A stretch of DNA of 64,000 bases from Pirellulales bacterium (GCA_022841705.1 JALHQZ010000002.1:1730381-1794380), one strand, 5' to 3'; shown: positions 51,964 through 60,399, counted from the first letter of the stretch. Notes: a model not told the origin generated them from the letters alone. Numbers and translations: made by a program.

Positions 51964-52957
51964 ACAACTGCTGAAGTCGGAATGCGGAATGCGGAATCGA
52001 AGAACGTATGCGCCTGCGGGCGTCGATTCCGCACTCCGCACTCCGCATTCCGCATTACTCTTGATGCTGCTCGCGACTTCGGCGCACGCGCTGACGATCG
52101 ATTTTGAAACGCCATCCCTAACCGCGCAATTCGATAACGGCGCTGATGGCGCTGGTGGATTCGAGTTCGCGGGGGTGCAGTTGAGCAACGACTATCATCC
52201 CGTCTTCGGCAGTTGGGTCGGCTGGAGTTTATCGCGGGTCGCCAACAGTGTGACGCCGGGATTCACGAACCAGTACGCGGCGTTTCCCGGCGGGGGCGCG
52301 GCGGGTTCTTCGCAATACGCTGTCGGTTTCAGCGGCGAAGAGAGCGGTGAGGCAACGCCCGTCGTTACGCTCCCCGCCGGTTGGCAGCCAACCTCCCTGG
52401 CCATCGCCAACACCACCTACGCCGCACGCAGCATGCTCACCGGCGATAGCTTCGCCAAGAAGTTCGGTGGCGCTGACGGAACGGACCCCGATTGGTTCCG
52501 GCTCACAATTCAGGGCTTGGCCGGCGACGATTCGCCCCTCACGTCGCTGGAATACTATCTAGCCGATTACCGCGGCGCGACAGACTTCCTCCTCGCCACG
52601 TGGACGACGCTCGACCTTACGCCGCTGCGGCATCCGCTGCTTAAGAAGCTCGATTTCCGTTTCGCATCGAGTGATGTCGGCGATTTTGGGATGAACACAC
52701 CGGCCTACGTGGCGCTCGATAGCTTGGTGCTGCACCGCGCGGGCGATTTCAATTTGAATGATGCTATTGACGCGGCTGATTACACGGTGTGGCGTGATAA
52801 CGGTTACAGCGCTGCCGATTACCTTGCGTGGCGCGATGCGTTTGGACCCTCCGCCGCTCGCGGCTTCGCGGTTCCGGAACCGTCGTCGTGGGTACTGTTT
52901 TGTGTTTGCTACATAGTCACGGCAGCCCATTCTCTGAGAACCTGGGCTGCCGGCTAA
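51953..52957 (+). CDS. DUF4465 / PEP-CTERM surface protein in B12-riboswitch operon
   Basis: ATG 51953 has GGAGG ten bases upstream. After a short hydrophobic signal ('[13 protein letters not shown]') comes a DUF4465-type domain: 'IDFETPSL', '[20 protein letters not shown]', '[20 protein letters not shown]', '[20 protein letters not shown]', '[17 protein letters not shown]' and '[20 protein letters not shown]'. Then a partial dockerin-like stretch ('[20 protein letters not shown]') and a PEP-CTERM tail ('[12 protein letters not shown]'). DUF4465 proteins are recurrently found behind cobalamin riboswitches (recalled association), suggesting a surface B12-binding or capture role. The N-terminus before the signal h-region is coded by an inverted repeat. 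Confidence 0.82.
   Translation: MASEQLLKSECGMRNRRTYAPAGVDSALRTPHSALLLMLLATSAHALTIDFETPSLTAQFDNGADGAGGFEFAGVQLSNDYHPVFGSWVGWSLSRVANSVTPGFTNQYAAFPGGGAAGSSQYAVGFSGEESGEATPVVTLPAGWQPTSLAIANTTYAARSMLTGDSFAKKFGGADGTDPDWFRLTIQGLAGDDSPLTSLEYYLADYRGATDFLLATWTTLDLTPLRHPLLKKLDFRFASSDVGDFGMNTPAYVALDSLVLHRAGDFNLNDAIDAADYTVWRDNGYSAADYLAWRDAFGPSAARGFAVPEPSSWVLFCVCYIVTAAHSLRTWAAG
51975..52056. repeat. Inverted repeat inside the signal-peptide region of the DUF4465 gene
   Basis: Left arm 'cggaatgcggaatgcggaat' with 'cga', right arm 'tcgattccgcactccgcact' with 'ccgcattccgcatta'. In frame, it adds '[20 protein letters not shown]' and a few more residues between the start codon and the hydrophobic core. Confidence 0.85.
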
Positions 52958-52978
52958 CTCTTTCCTTGGAGTGACCTC

Positions 52979-53845
52979 ATGATTCGCAGCTTGATGATTT
53001 TGTTGACCTTGGCGACCGCCGCGGTGGCGGGGCCATATCCCGCATACACCACCAACGGCGTGGCGCCGGCGCAGGTTAATGCTTGGGCCGATGCGCTGGT
53101 GAACTATTCGCCCGCGCCGGGGGTGGTGGCGATCGATTCCTTCGGAGGTGGGCCGCATAATGTGCCGGCGAACGGGCTGGGCGCCGCCGATGGCCAGACC
53201 GTTTCGCTCGGCGATTTGGATGCGGCGCAGATTGGCGCCGGCGTCCCCGTGGGGCGAATCACGCTCAGCTTTGTTACGCCGATCTTTAACGGGCCCGGCG
53301 CCGACCTCGCGGTGTTTGAAAACGCCAGCGCGTTCTTCACTGCGCCGGTGATTTTTGGCGAGCTGGCGTTTGTGGAAGTCTCGTCCAACGGCGTGGACTT
53401 CGCCCGCTTCCCTGCCGTGTCGCTCAACACCGAGGCTGACCTCGACGCCCCGTTTGGCCGAGACTTCGCCGGCATCAACACCACCAACATTCACAACCTC
53501 GCCGGCGTCCATCCCACGCGGAGCGGCACGCCCTTCGATCTCGCGGAGCTCACGAGCGCGGCCGCCGTGGTGAGTGGCGCTGTGAGCCTCAGCAGCATTC
53601 GCTTCGTGCGTTTGGTGGACATCCCCGGCAACGGCGCCTTTACCGATTCGCTCGGCAACCCGGTGCTCGACCCGTGGCTGTCGGTCGAATCGGGCGGGTT
53701 TGATCTCGACGCGGTGGGCGGCATCAACGTCGTGCCGGAACCGATGGCGCTGGTGCTCGGGATGCTCGCCGCTGGCTGCTTAGCGCGCCGACAGCACGTT
53801 TTCGTGTTTCCAGCGCGGAGCGCAGCGCACGCGCACGGCGAGTAG
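52979..53845 (+). CDS. PEP-CTERM surface protein, third gene of B12-riboswitch operon
   Basis: Signal peptide 'SLMILLTLATAAVAGPYP', then 'NAWADALVNYSPAPGVVAID', 'SLGDLDAAQIGAGVPVGRIT', 'NGPGADLAVFENA', 'LAFVEVSSNGVDFARFPAVS' and 'GGFDLDAVGG', a pattern found in 'cell surface protein' genes next to B12-transport genes in other phyla (recalled). C-terminal 'VVPEPMALVLGMLAAGCLAR' is the PEP-CTERM signal, but about 18 further residues follow where this gene overlaps the convergent 53780 gene by 66 bp, so the tail is odd. GGAG lies upstream of ATG 52979; 21 bp separate it from the DUF4465 gene. Confidence 0.82.
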   Translation: MIRSLMILLTLATAAVAGPYPAYTTNGVAPAQVNAWADALVNYSPAPGVVAIDSFGGGPHNVPANGLGAADGQTVSLGDLDAAQIGAGVPVGRITLSFVTPIFNGPGADLAVFENASAFFTAPVIFGELAFVEVSSNGVDFARFPAVSLNTEADLDAPFGRDFAGINTTNIHNLAGVHPTRSGTPFDLAELTSAAAVVSGAVSLSSIRFVRLVDIPGNGAFTDSLGNPVLDPWLSVESGGFDLDAVGGINVVPEPMALVLGMLAAGCLARRQHVFVFPARSAAHAHGE

Positions 53846-54550
53846 CCAGATTACATATTGTGCGACCGTGATTCCATAAAAGACCACAATGCCTGGCAGG
53901 TCGGTACGAGAGGCGCCCGCATCGGCGAACGATATTAAACCCGCCATCGCCGCAAACGCAGTCGCGATGCCCACAATTACAGCTGGCCGACGGATGAGCT
54001 TGGTCACCAACAAACAAACAGCGGCAATGGTCGCTTCACCTGCCACCATGAGCAGAGTTGTTTGATTCATCAATTCCCAATTGCTTCGAACTAGAAGTGC
54101 GGAAGCTACGGCAACCAGCGTCATTGCGCCGAGCAAAAACATCATCGAGAAGCGCCATTTGATTTGCACTTCTCCCCGCCAAGCACTCAGGCCGCAGCGA
54201 ACGGCAAGTGAGAACAACGCGACAGTCGCTGCGAAGACGCCGGCAAATGTCATCCAACTAGCGGCGCTGGGTTCAACAGCTAGCAATTGCTGTTGGATTC
54301 CAAAGACCGTTACCGCAACGAGCGTCAGGAGGGCACGTATCGGCCAGCCGCGCGGGCTTGAGGAGATCCACATTCCCAGCAGTCCGATCTGCCCGATCAA
54401 TAACGCCATTAAGGCTAGCCATACAATTCCATCGCGTGTGGCTACGACGAATAGCACCGCATCCACACAAATCGTCGCCGCTAGCAGCAGCGGCACGAGG
54501 GGCCGCCGGCGGATGTGGGCCAGCAGTTTGGTCGAGGGGCGAATCGCCAT
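53780..54550 (-). CDS. Integral membrane protein (256 aa), unknown family
   Basis: Seven or eight hydrophobic segments, e.g. 'LVPLLLAATICVDAVLFVVA', 'LALMALLIGQIGLLGMWI', 'WMTFAGVFAATVALFSLAV', 'FSMMFLLGAMTLVAVASALL' and 'GIVVFYGITVAQYVIWLLAV'. ATG 54550 is preferred because the in-frame sequence upstream (to 54643) comes from a 'cccgccgggagagggc' repeat. The 3' end overlaps the convergent PEP-CTERM gene by 66 bp. No enzymatic motif is seen. Confidence 0.7.
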   Translation of the reverse strand: MAIRPSTKLLAHIRRRPLVPLLLAATICVDAVLFVVATRDGIVWLALMALLIGQIGLLGMWISSSPRGWPIRALLTLVAVTVFGIQQQLLAVEPSAASWMTFAGVFAATVALFSLAVRCGLSAWRGEVQIKWRFSMMFLLGAMTLVAVASALLVRSNWELMNQTTLLMVAGEATIAAVCLLVTKLIRRPAVIVGIATAFAAMAGLISFADAGASRTDLPGIVVFYGITVAQYVIWLLAVRVRCAPRWKHENVLSAR

Positions 54551-54595
54551 GGCTCCATTGTAGCAGGCACAATCCGTGTGCCGTCGCCCGCTTCT

Positions 54596-54696
54596 CCCTC
54601 TCCCGCCGGGAGAGGGCCGGGGTGAGGGTGAAGTGGGTACCAACCCGTTTCTCTAAAGTAACGGCCCTCACCCAACCCTCTCCCGCGGGGAGAGGG
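54596..54696. repeat. Dispersed inverted repeat
   Basis: 'ccctctcccgccgggagagg' plus 'gccggggtgaggg' on the left pairs with 'ccctcacccaaccctctccc' plus 'gcggggagaggg' on the right; the loop contains 'gggtacc'. This is a frequent type of genome-dispersed element. Confidence 0.8.
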
Positions 54697-54774
54697 CTAC
54701 GGCGCATGCCTGCTACAATCGGAACCTATCGCCTAGAATAAGGCGTTCGCTACAACCCTTACCGGAGCATCGCC

Positions 54775-55818
54775 ATGTCCGAACCCATTCTCACGCCCCT
54801 GCCGCAGCAAATTGTGATTCAGCAGCCCAAGGAAAGCGCCTTCGGCCGGTACGGCAAATGGCTGCTGGTGGCGCTGGCGTTTTGCATCATGAGCATCATC
54901 GGGCTCACGGCCACTTACCAAAGCTATTTTAGCGATCCCAACGGGCCGACCGAGAAGTTCCACTCGCTCAGCCGCACGGCGACCAAAAAGATCGCCATCA
55001 TCGAAGTCTCCGGCGCCATCATGGAAGGGGACGAGTTCGTCAAACAGCAGATCGACCGCGTGAAGGAAGACGACAACGTGGTGGGCGTGGTGCTGCGCGT
55101 GAACTCGCCCGGAGGTACGGTCACTTACAGCGACTACCTGCTGCATCACCTACGCGAGCTGCGCAAAGAGAAAGACAACCTGCCACTGGTGGTGAGCATG
55201 GGCAGCGTCGCGGCGAGCGGGGGGTACTACGTGTCGATGGCGGTTGGCGATCAGCCGCAATCGATTTATGCCGAGCCAACCACCTGGACCGGTTCGATTG
55301 GCGTGATCATTCCGCACTACAATTTTTCGCGCTCGATGGCGATGCTCAGCATTATGGACGACTCCATCGCCAGCGGCCCGATGAAACAGATGGGCAGCCC
55401 CACCAAACCAATGACCAAAGAAGAACGCGCCGTGCTGCAAGAGCTGGTGGATGAGTCGTTCGCAGGCTTTAAGGAAGTGGTCCTCTCCGGCCGCCCGAAG
55501 CTGAAGGAGCAGCCCGAGACCCTCGCCAAAGCGACCACCGGGCAGATCTTTACCGCCGGCCAGGCGCTTGAACTAGGTTTGGTCGATAAACTCGGCTTCA
55601 TCGAAGAAGCGATCGAGCGCGTGGCCGAACTCGCCGAAGTTTCGACCGACAATGTCCGCTGCGTGCAGTTCGAAAAACGAACCTCCCCGCTCGCCGCGCT
55701 CTTGGGGGCGAGCACCCACACGCCACACACCCAAGGCTTTGACCTGCGCGCGCTGTTGGACCTTTCCACTCCCCGGCCGTATTACTTGTGGACGGTGTTG
55801 CCTTCGCTGCTCGAGTGA
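54775..55818 (+). CDS. sppA: Signal peptide peptidase SppA (S49 family)
   Basis: N-terminal TM ('WLLVALAFCIMSIIGLTATY'), then the protease domain: 'IAIIEVSGAIMEGDEF', 'VVLRVNSPGGTVTYSD', the catalytic serine in 'MGSVAASGGYYVSMA', and 'TTWTGSIGVI'. Near the C-terminus 'GQIFTAGQALELGLVDKLG' is family-typical. It degrades cleaved signal peptides and damaged membrane proteins at the cytoplasmic membrane. 347 aa matches the short (Bacillus/archaeal) type. Appropriate for a cell with this many exported proteins. Confidence 0.92.
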   Translation: MSEPILTPLPQQIVIQQPKESAFGRYGKWLLVALAFCIMSIIGLTATYQSYFSDPNGPTEKFHSLSRTATKKIAIIEVSGAIMEGDEFVKQQIDRVKEDDNVVGVVLRVNSPGGTVTYSDYLLHHLRELRKEKDNLPLVVSMGSVAASGGYYVSMAVGDQPQSIYAEPTTWTGSIGVIIPHYNFSRSMAMLSIMDDSIASGPMKQMGSPTKPMTKEERAVLQELVDESFAGFKEVVLSGRPKLKEQPETLAKATTGQIFTAGQALELGLVDKLGFIEEAIERVAELAEVSTDNVRCVQFEKRTSPLAALLGASTHTPHTQGFDLRALLDLSTPRPYYLWTVLPSLLE

Positions 55819-56021
55819 AACGACTGTCTCATGCAGACGCCCCCGATCGGTCAGTTTTCAGCGAAGCTCGTTTCGGTCCGTCAATTTCAGCGGCCCCAAC
55901 ATCCTCCGTCGAACGACGTTGCAGCGGGAATCGAATCAGGCTCGCGACGGCTCTCGGTGTTCAACGCTGGAGGGTAACGACTTCGATTTTTGCGGTGTCT
56001 GCCTTTCGCCGCCCTCCCCGG

Positions 56022-56231
56022 CTACTTCGGCTGCATGCTACTCGGGGAATGCGCCGCCGCATTCGAGCTGGTTGGCTCGTGCTTTGCGTCGTACTCATCC
56101 AGCATCATGTCAGGGCAAACTTCTTGGACCCCGCAGGTCGGACAGACCATCCGGACCAGATCGCTACTACTGATCTTCAGGCCATGTTGATCGCACAGTT
56201 GGTAAAGCTGTTTCAAGTGGACACAAGCCAT
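56022..56231 (-). CDS. Small CxxC zinc-ribbon protein (69 aa)
   Basis: 'HLKQLYQLCDQHGLKISSSD' followed by 'LVRMVCPTCGVQEVCPDMML', with a CxxC plus two further Cys that could bind zinc, and a low-complexity tail. GAGGTG lies eight bases before the ATG. The compact conserved-looking core and good RBS make a real gene likely. Function unknown. Confidence 0.62.
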   Translation of the reverse strand: MACVHLKQLYQLCDQHGLKISSSDLVRMVCPTCGVQEVCPDMMLDEYDAKHEPTSSNAAAHSPSSMQPK

Positions 56232-56469
56232 GACGCACCTCGTGCGGAAAGATTCCAGAAAAGCTCGTCAAAACAATCAAAAGCCTAGCACTCGGCGCCA
56301 CAACCTGGCTAGACACCGCGCTCGGCGACTGGCCGAGACTCGAGCAATTCAATGCGGTGTTTGTTGCTCATTGGAACGGGAAAATCGCGAAACCCGTGCG
56401 CTTCGGGCAGGTCACGTTCGTTGACCGTCGGGCGCAATTCGGGCTAGAGTGAAGCCTGGAGAAGCTGCC

Positions 56470-57591
56470 ATGATTCATCCCCCCTTCCACTCCCCGCGCG
56501 CCCCGCGAAGTCGCCGCGGCTTCACGCTCGTCGAACTGCTGGTCGTGATCGCCATCATCGGCATCCTCGTCGCGCTCTTGTTGCCGGCCGTGCAGTCGGC
56601 GCGCGAAGCGGCCCGGCGCACGAGTTGCAAGAATCAGCTCAAGCAGATTGGCCTCGCGTGCCAGTTGCATGTCGATGCGCGGAAGGTGCTCCCTTCCGGC
56701 GGCTGGGGCTACAACTGGACCGCCGACGCCAATCGCGGCGCCGGGCCCGATCAACCTGGCTCCTGGATTTACAACGTGCTCGACTATTTGGAGCAAGGCG
56801 ACGTCCGCCGCCTCGGCCAAGGCCTCGCCACCACCAGCGCCGCGTTTCGCACGGCCAGCATCACGCTGCATCAAACGCCGATTCCCACCTTCAACTGTCC
56901 CTCCCGCCGCGCGGCAGGCCTCTACCCTTCCCCGTGGGGTCCACCCGGCAACGCGCCGATTGCGGAACAACCGTGGCTTGCCGACACCGCCCGGCAAGGG
57001 GTCGCCAAAAGCGATTACGCCGCGAGCGCCGGAGACTCCCGCTACTTCTCTGGCGACAACTACTATCGGCCCGACAGCTACGCGGCCATCAACCCCGCGC
57101 TCTGGACACCAACGAACATCTGCGGCGCGCCCGGCAGCGATCCCGAAGAGCGCGAGAAGTTTTGCCAAACGGGCGTCATCTACTACCGCAGTCGGCTCAA
57201 GCTGTCGCAGGTGCTCGACGGCGCGTCGCACACCTATCTCGTCGGCGAAAAGTGGCTACCCGTCGCCAGTTACGATGGCTTCACCGACGAGGACGACCCC
57301 GCGTACACCGGCGGTGACAACCAAGGCATGTACACCGGCTTCGAATGGGACAACCACCGCGCCGCCTGGAACCCCGACGGCAACTCCGGCCCCGAGCGTT
57401 CCCAACCCGCCCAAGACGATGAGACCGACCGCCACTGGGGCCCCGAACGCCGCTTCGGCAGCGCCCACCCCGCCGCCTTCCAAATGCTCTTCTGCGACGG
57501 CTCGGTCCACAGCATCGGCTACGACATCGACCACCTCACCCACCGCGCGCTGGCGAATCGGTTGGAAGGGGAAGCGGTAAGCGGGTGGTAA
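56470..57591 (+). CDS. DUF1559 pseudopilin-like protein
   Basis: The archetypal planctomycete layout: basic '[20 protein letters not shown]' prepilin-like helix, '[20 protein letters not shown]', '[20 protein letters not shown]', a variable middle with Cys pairs, and the C-terminal '[20 protein letters not shown]' motif. Exported and membrane-anchored by its N-terminal helix; role unknown despite many paralogues per genome. ATG 56470 is preceded by GGAGA; a GTG at 56449 is possible. Confidence 0.92.
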   Translation: MIHPPFHSPRAPRSRRGFTLVELLVVIAIIGILVALLLPAVQSAREAARRTSCKNQLKQIGLACQLHVDARKVLPSGGWGYNWTADANRGAGPDQPGSWIYNVLDYLEQGDVRRLGQGLATTSAAFRTASITLHQTPIPTFNCPSRRAAGLYPSPWGPPGNAPIAEQPWLADTARQGVAKSDYAASAGDSRYFSGDNYYRPDSYAAINPALWTPTNICGAPGSDPEEREKFCQTGVIYYRSRLKLSQVLDGASHTYLVGEKWLPVASYDGFTDEDDPAYTGGDNQGMYTGFEWDNHRAAWNPDGNSGPERSQPAQDDETDRHWGPERRFGSAHPAAFQMLFCDGSVHSIGYDIDHLTHRALANRLEGEAVSGW

Positions 57592-57597
57592 TATCGT

Positions 57598-57622
57598 AGC
57601 TTGGGTCCCCCGACCCGAGCGC
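57598..57622. repeat. Short dispersed repeat D, copy 2
   Basis: 'tagcttgggtcccccgaccc' plus 'gagcg', as at 13914-13940. It marks the end of the ordinary chromosome genes just before the cassette array. Confidence 0.6.
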
Positions 57623-57729
57623 GAAACACATTCAGCCGAGGAGGCGGCCTGTCTGGCGTCGCGATAGTTGCCGCAGGTTTTGCTGATGGGTAGATTGAGT
57701 TCATAGATGGGTGTCTCGCCTGATCAATC

Positions 57730-57842
57730 AGGGATTCAACACCTATCGACGCAAAACCTCAGGCGGCCCGTCAACCTGCTTACTGAAGGTCTCCTTCAAT
57801 AGGCAGGGCTTACTGAAGAAGTTTCTGTCTAATAACAAGTAA
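57730..57842. repeat. Direct repeat C, copy 1 (at left end of array)
   Basis: 'cccgtcaacctgcttactga' continuing through 'aggtctccttc', 'ataggcagggcttactgaag' and 'taataacaagt' recurs nearly unchanged at 58857-58962. It contains a hairpin CCTGC...AAGG/CCTT...GCAGG and precedes an ORF in both places. Confidence 0.75.
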
Positions 57843-57848
57843 GCCGTC

Positions 57849-58316
57849 ATGAGCACACCACGACATTGGTGCCGTCTCGAAGTCTTTGCCGATTACCACC
57901 AGTTTTATGTCTGGGATCCCGAGACGTCCGGACGGCGAGCGCCTGAGGACTGGTCCGATCAGGATGTTGCCAACCGCGCAAAGGTAGCATCCGGTGTCGT
58001 AGTCATCTGCCCAGTTCGGAACATGGAGGTTCCGGTAGAGTTAAGCATCTGGGAGACCGAGCCTCAGGTGATTTACAATCAGTGGCAGCACGTGGTTGAG
58101 GCACCTTTGGTGACGACTGGTCGCATTGAGATCGATGAGAGCACAGGTGAGCCAAAAGCTGGCTTTACCGTAGAGCCGGGTGATTACACCGTCCGGGCTT
58201 TGTATCGCGGTCTAGACAAACTTTCCGAGGATGAACTTGAGGGCGAGGATTTTTACGAGATACAGATATGGAGAGCACAATGCTCTGGCTTACGCATTAT
58301 CAGACGATGGGATTGA
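57849..58316 (+). CDS. Cassette ORF 1: hypothetical, ComJ-like
   Basis: 155 residues, soluble, no signal peptide. Features such as 'FADYHQFYVWDP', 'GVVVICPVRNMEVPVELSIW', 'WQHVVEAPLVTTGRIEIDES' and 'PGDYTVRALYRGLDKLSEDE' resemble small proteins annotated as competence protein ComJ or immunity-type proteins (a loose resemblance from memory). First ORF of the array, directly preceded by repeat C and followed 2 bp later by an attC-like site. Confidence 0.65.
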   Translation: MSTPRHWCRLEVFADYHQFYVWDPETSGRRAPEDWSDQDVANRAKVASGVVVICPVRNMEVPVELSIWETEPQVIYNQWQHVVEAPLVTTGRIEIDESTGEPKAGFTVEPGDYTVRALYRGLDKLSEDELEGEDFYEIQIWRAQCSGLRIIRRWD

Positions 58317-58317
58317 T

Positions 58318-58404
58318 GCCTAACCATGCGATGCAGCGAACCCGGCCATCGCGCCGTGGTTGCACGCGTCTCGCAGGCCAGGTCGCTGAGCTTGGTCGTT
58401 CTGC
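58318..58404 (+). repeat. attC-like site 1
   Basis: GCCTAAC (58318) opens and GTTCTGC (58398) closes an imperfect palindrome; inner arms 'gcagcgaacccggcc' and 'ggccaggtcgctgag' pair. It begins 2 bp after the stop of ORF 1. Confidence 0.7.
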
Positions 58405-58426
58405 CACTGACGTTTGAGATAGTCAA

Positions 58427-58831
58427 ATGACACGCTAAACAGCGATCGCACATTTCCAAGCTCTTGGCGCAGGGAGCGAGGCCCGGCGCCACAGCGGCAG
58501 AGATGTGATCGGAATACAACTCCGCAATTCTTCGGTAACCGATGACGATTTGACGCTTATCACAAGCCTACGAGACGACGTCGACGTAATCGGCCTGGAA
58601 GGCACAAGTATCTCCGACGCCGGCTTAGCACACCTATTAGATCTGCGATTTCTTGAAAACGTCGATCTCACCGAAACGGCAATTACCGATGCCGGACTTG
58701 CAACGTTGTCTCAGCTGCCGTCTTTAGAGTACATTCACATTGAAGGGACGCGAGTCAGTTTTGCCGGAGTCAGCCAATTGCAGGCTGCGTTGCCAAAGTG
58801 TGAGATTGTCAGCGACTTTGACCTCGAATAG
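58427..58831 (+). pseudogene. Cassette 2: LRR protein gene with nonsense at codon 4
   Basis: Nearly identical in DNA to the intact cassette gene at 62744-63148. By alignment the start is ATG 58427, but codon 4 is TAA (58436) where the other copy has GAA. An internal GTG at 58505 could still give a 108-residue product lacking the first 26 residues. The body holds about three LRR units ('GLEGTSISDAGLAHL', 'VDLTETAITDAGLATLSQLP') and ends 'CEIVSDFDLE'. No attC-like site follows this copy; repeat C follows instead, so the cassette end is damaged or replaced. Confidence 0.75.
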
Positions 58832-58856
58832 CTCAATCTTCGCATCGCGAATCAGA

Positions 58857-58962
58857 GATTCAGCATTGATTTTACACACAACCTAGCCCGTCAACCTGCT
58901 TACTGAAGGTCTCCTTCCATAGGCAGGGCTTACTGAAGAAGTTTCTGTTTAATAACAAGTCA
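58857..58962. repeat. Direct repeat C, copy 2
   Basis: Matches 57730-57842 with a few substitutions ('tccttccataggcagggctt' against 'tccttcaataggcagggctt'). It lies between the broken LRR cassette and ORF 3. Confidence 0.75.
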
Positions 58963-59001
58963 CCCCAATCACTCCATCCCGCATCGGGATGCAGAAATCC
59001 A

Positions 59002-59445
59002 ATGGACGGCATTCCTGAAACATTCCCGATTAACCACGATGACTACCACGCCAAGCACATCGGCCGAATGGCAGACGGTCGCCAGTTCTTTCTTACAACG
59101 CCGTTCGTACCTGCAGTCGGCGACGCGACTGGCGGTGAGTACATAGCACTCTTCATGTTTGATTCACGTGGCAAGCTACTTTACGCTAAGATCGACGAAC
59201 TTGGTCCGCGATCAACGCTCGACAAAGACGCTGCGTCGAACCTTTACGACCAACGGCTCGCATCACTTGGCGACGTCGAGTTCTGCGACATACGCATTGC
59301 GCCTTTCAAAACGGAACGATTTGGCATTGAATTTGGACTGATTCCGCGCGAATGCGAAGATGAGGACGACGAACCAGCCATAGAAATGCAACCGGGCAAT
59401 TACATGGCCTTCTTCGATCCATGGGATGGTGACTATGACACGTGA
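59002..59445 (+). CDS. Cassette ORF 3: hypothetical acidic protein
   Basis: 147 residues with 'NHDDYHAKHIGRMADGRQFF', 'EYIALFMFDSRGKLLYAKID', 'SLGDVEFCDIRIAPFKTERF' and an acidic C-terminus ('ECEDEDDEPAIEMQPGNYMA'). Soluble; no motif of known function. Preceded by repeat C and followed by attC-like site 2. Acidic small proteins of this kind are common in cassette arrays and among immunity proteins. Confidence 0.65.
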   Translation: MDGIPETFPINHDDYHAKHIGRMADGRQFFLTTPFVPAVGDATGGEYIALFMFDSRGKLLYAKIDELGPRSTLDKDAASNLYDQRLASLGDVEFCDIRIAPFKTERFGIEFGLIPRECEDEDDEPAIEMQPGNYMAFFDPWDGDYDT

Positions 59446-59461
59446 CAATGGCGGCAAACTC

Positions 59462-59551
59462 GGGTAACAATCGCATGCAACGGAGCCGGCGGTCGGGCCG
59501 GCATTGAAATCAACGCATATCGCGCCGACCCGCTGACGCATTCCGTTAGGC
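59462..59551 (+). repeat. attC-like site 2
   Basis: Opens with 'gggtaacaatcgcatgcaac' and closes with a perfect core GTTAGGC (59545-59551, consensus GTTRRRY). Outer arms 'taac..cgcatgcaacggagcc' and the complement of 'gacccgctgacgcattccgtta' pair. Confidence 0.75.
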
Positions 59552-59569
59552 CACTTGGCACACCACACC

Positions 59570-59815
59570 ATGAAGCCGCGAATTGTTGCTGACGGAGAGG
59601 CGAGGTTGCGTCGCAGTCCGGAGTGTCACGCGCGCTTCCGTGAGTTGCGTGAGTCCATTCGAGCACGCTACGCGACGGAGTTGGCAGAGGCTGGTCTCTT
59701 TCGCCGGCTGATTCTTCACTGTCGCATTGCCGCAGAGTTTCGTCGAGAGCGACTGAAGATTGAGCCGTCACCCAGCTCACTTTACAGCAGCCCGATTGCA
59801 GCGAGGAGAGTTTGA
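59570..59815 (+). CDS. Cassette ORF 4: small basic hypothetical protein
   Basis: 81 residues from ATG 59570, highly basic and helical: 'MKPRIVADGEARLRRSPECH' and 'ARFRELRESIRARYATELAE', then 'AGLFRRLILHCRIAAEFRRE'. It sits between attC-like sites 2 and 3, starting 18 bp after the GTTAGGC core, as expected for a cassette gene. No function recognised. Confidence 0.6.
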   Translation: MKPRIVADGEARLRRSPECHARFRELRESIRARYATELAEAGLFRRLILHCRIAAEFRRERLKIEPSPSSLYSSPIAARRV

Positions 59816-59832
59816 GTTATCACGAGATGGCG

Positions 59833-59925
59833 GCCTAACCATGCGCTGCAGCGAATCCGGCCGGGACGTTCCGGTTGCAATCGCGCCGTTTCGTGGGCCG
59901 ATTCACTGAGCTTGGGTCGTTCGTC
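59833..59925 (+). repeat. attC-like site 3
   Basis: GCCTAAC (59833) to GTTCGTC (59919). Arms 'atgcgctgcagcgaatccgg' and 'ggccgattcactgagcttgg' pair with few mismatches. It resembles site 1 strongly in both arms. Confidence 0.78.
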
Positions 59926-59955
59926 GTTTAATCACACTTAGTTCGGGAAGCTTCA

Positions 59956-60399
59956 ATGTCGTGGGATGCAATCATCATGCGATTCGGCGATGCCAAAACC
60001 ATCGACGACTTCCCTGCCGACTTCAATCCACCACCAATTGCAGACACTGAGACATTGAAGGCTACGTTGCGTCAATTGTTCCCTGAAGCGGATCATCACG
60101 ACGAACGGACATTTCTTAACGGCGATGACTTTTGGCTCGAACTTAATCACGGTTGCCATACTGATGAATCCGGGAATGTCTCAGCAGTTAGCGTCCGATC
60201 AAACGCTGGCAAGGGAGCAATTTCACATTTACGAAAATTGTGCGAAGCACTGAATTCACGGATGCTTGACATTCAGACAAGCGAACTCGCCGACTTCTCT
60301 GAAGATACCGCGAGAAGTATGCAGTCATTTTCGAAATGGCGAGACCGTGTATTGTCGAACTACAGTGATGACTCAAAAGAAGGACAAACAATGCCGTGA
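59956..60399 (+). CDS. Cassette ORF 5: hypothetical protein
   Basis: 147 residues beginning 'MSWDAIIMRFGDAKTIDDFP' and containing 'LKATLRQLFPEADHHDERTF', 'WLELNHGCHTDESGNVSAVS' and a C-terminal region rich in Ser/Asp. Soluble, mildly acidic, no known motif. ATG 59956 follows attC-like site 3 by 30 bp. Confidence 0.65.
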   Translation: MSWDAIIMRFGDAKTIDDFPADFNPPPIADTETLKATLRQLFPEADHHDERTFLNGDDFWLELNHGCHTDESGNVSAVSVRSNAGKGAISHLRKLCEALNSRMLDIQTSELADFSEDTARSMQSFSKWRDRVLSNYSDDSKEGQTMP

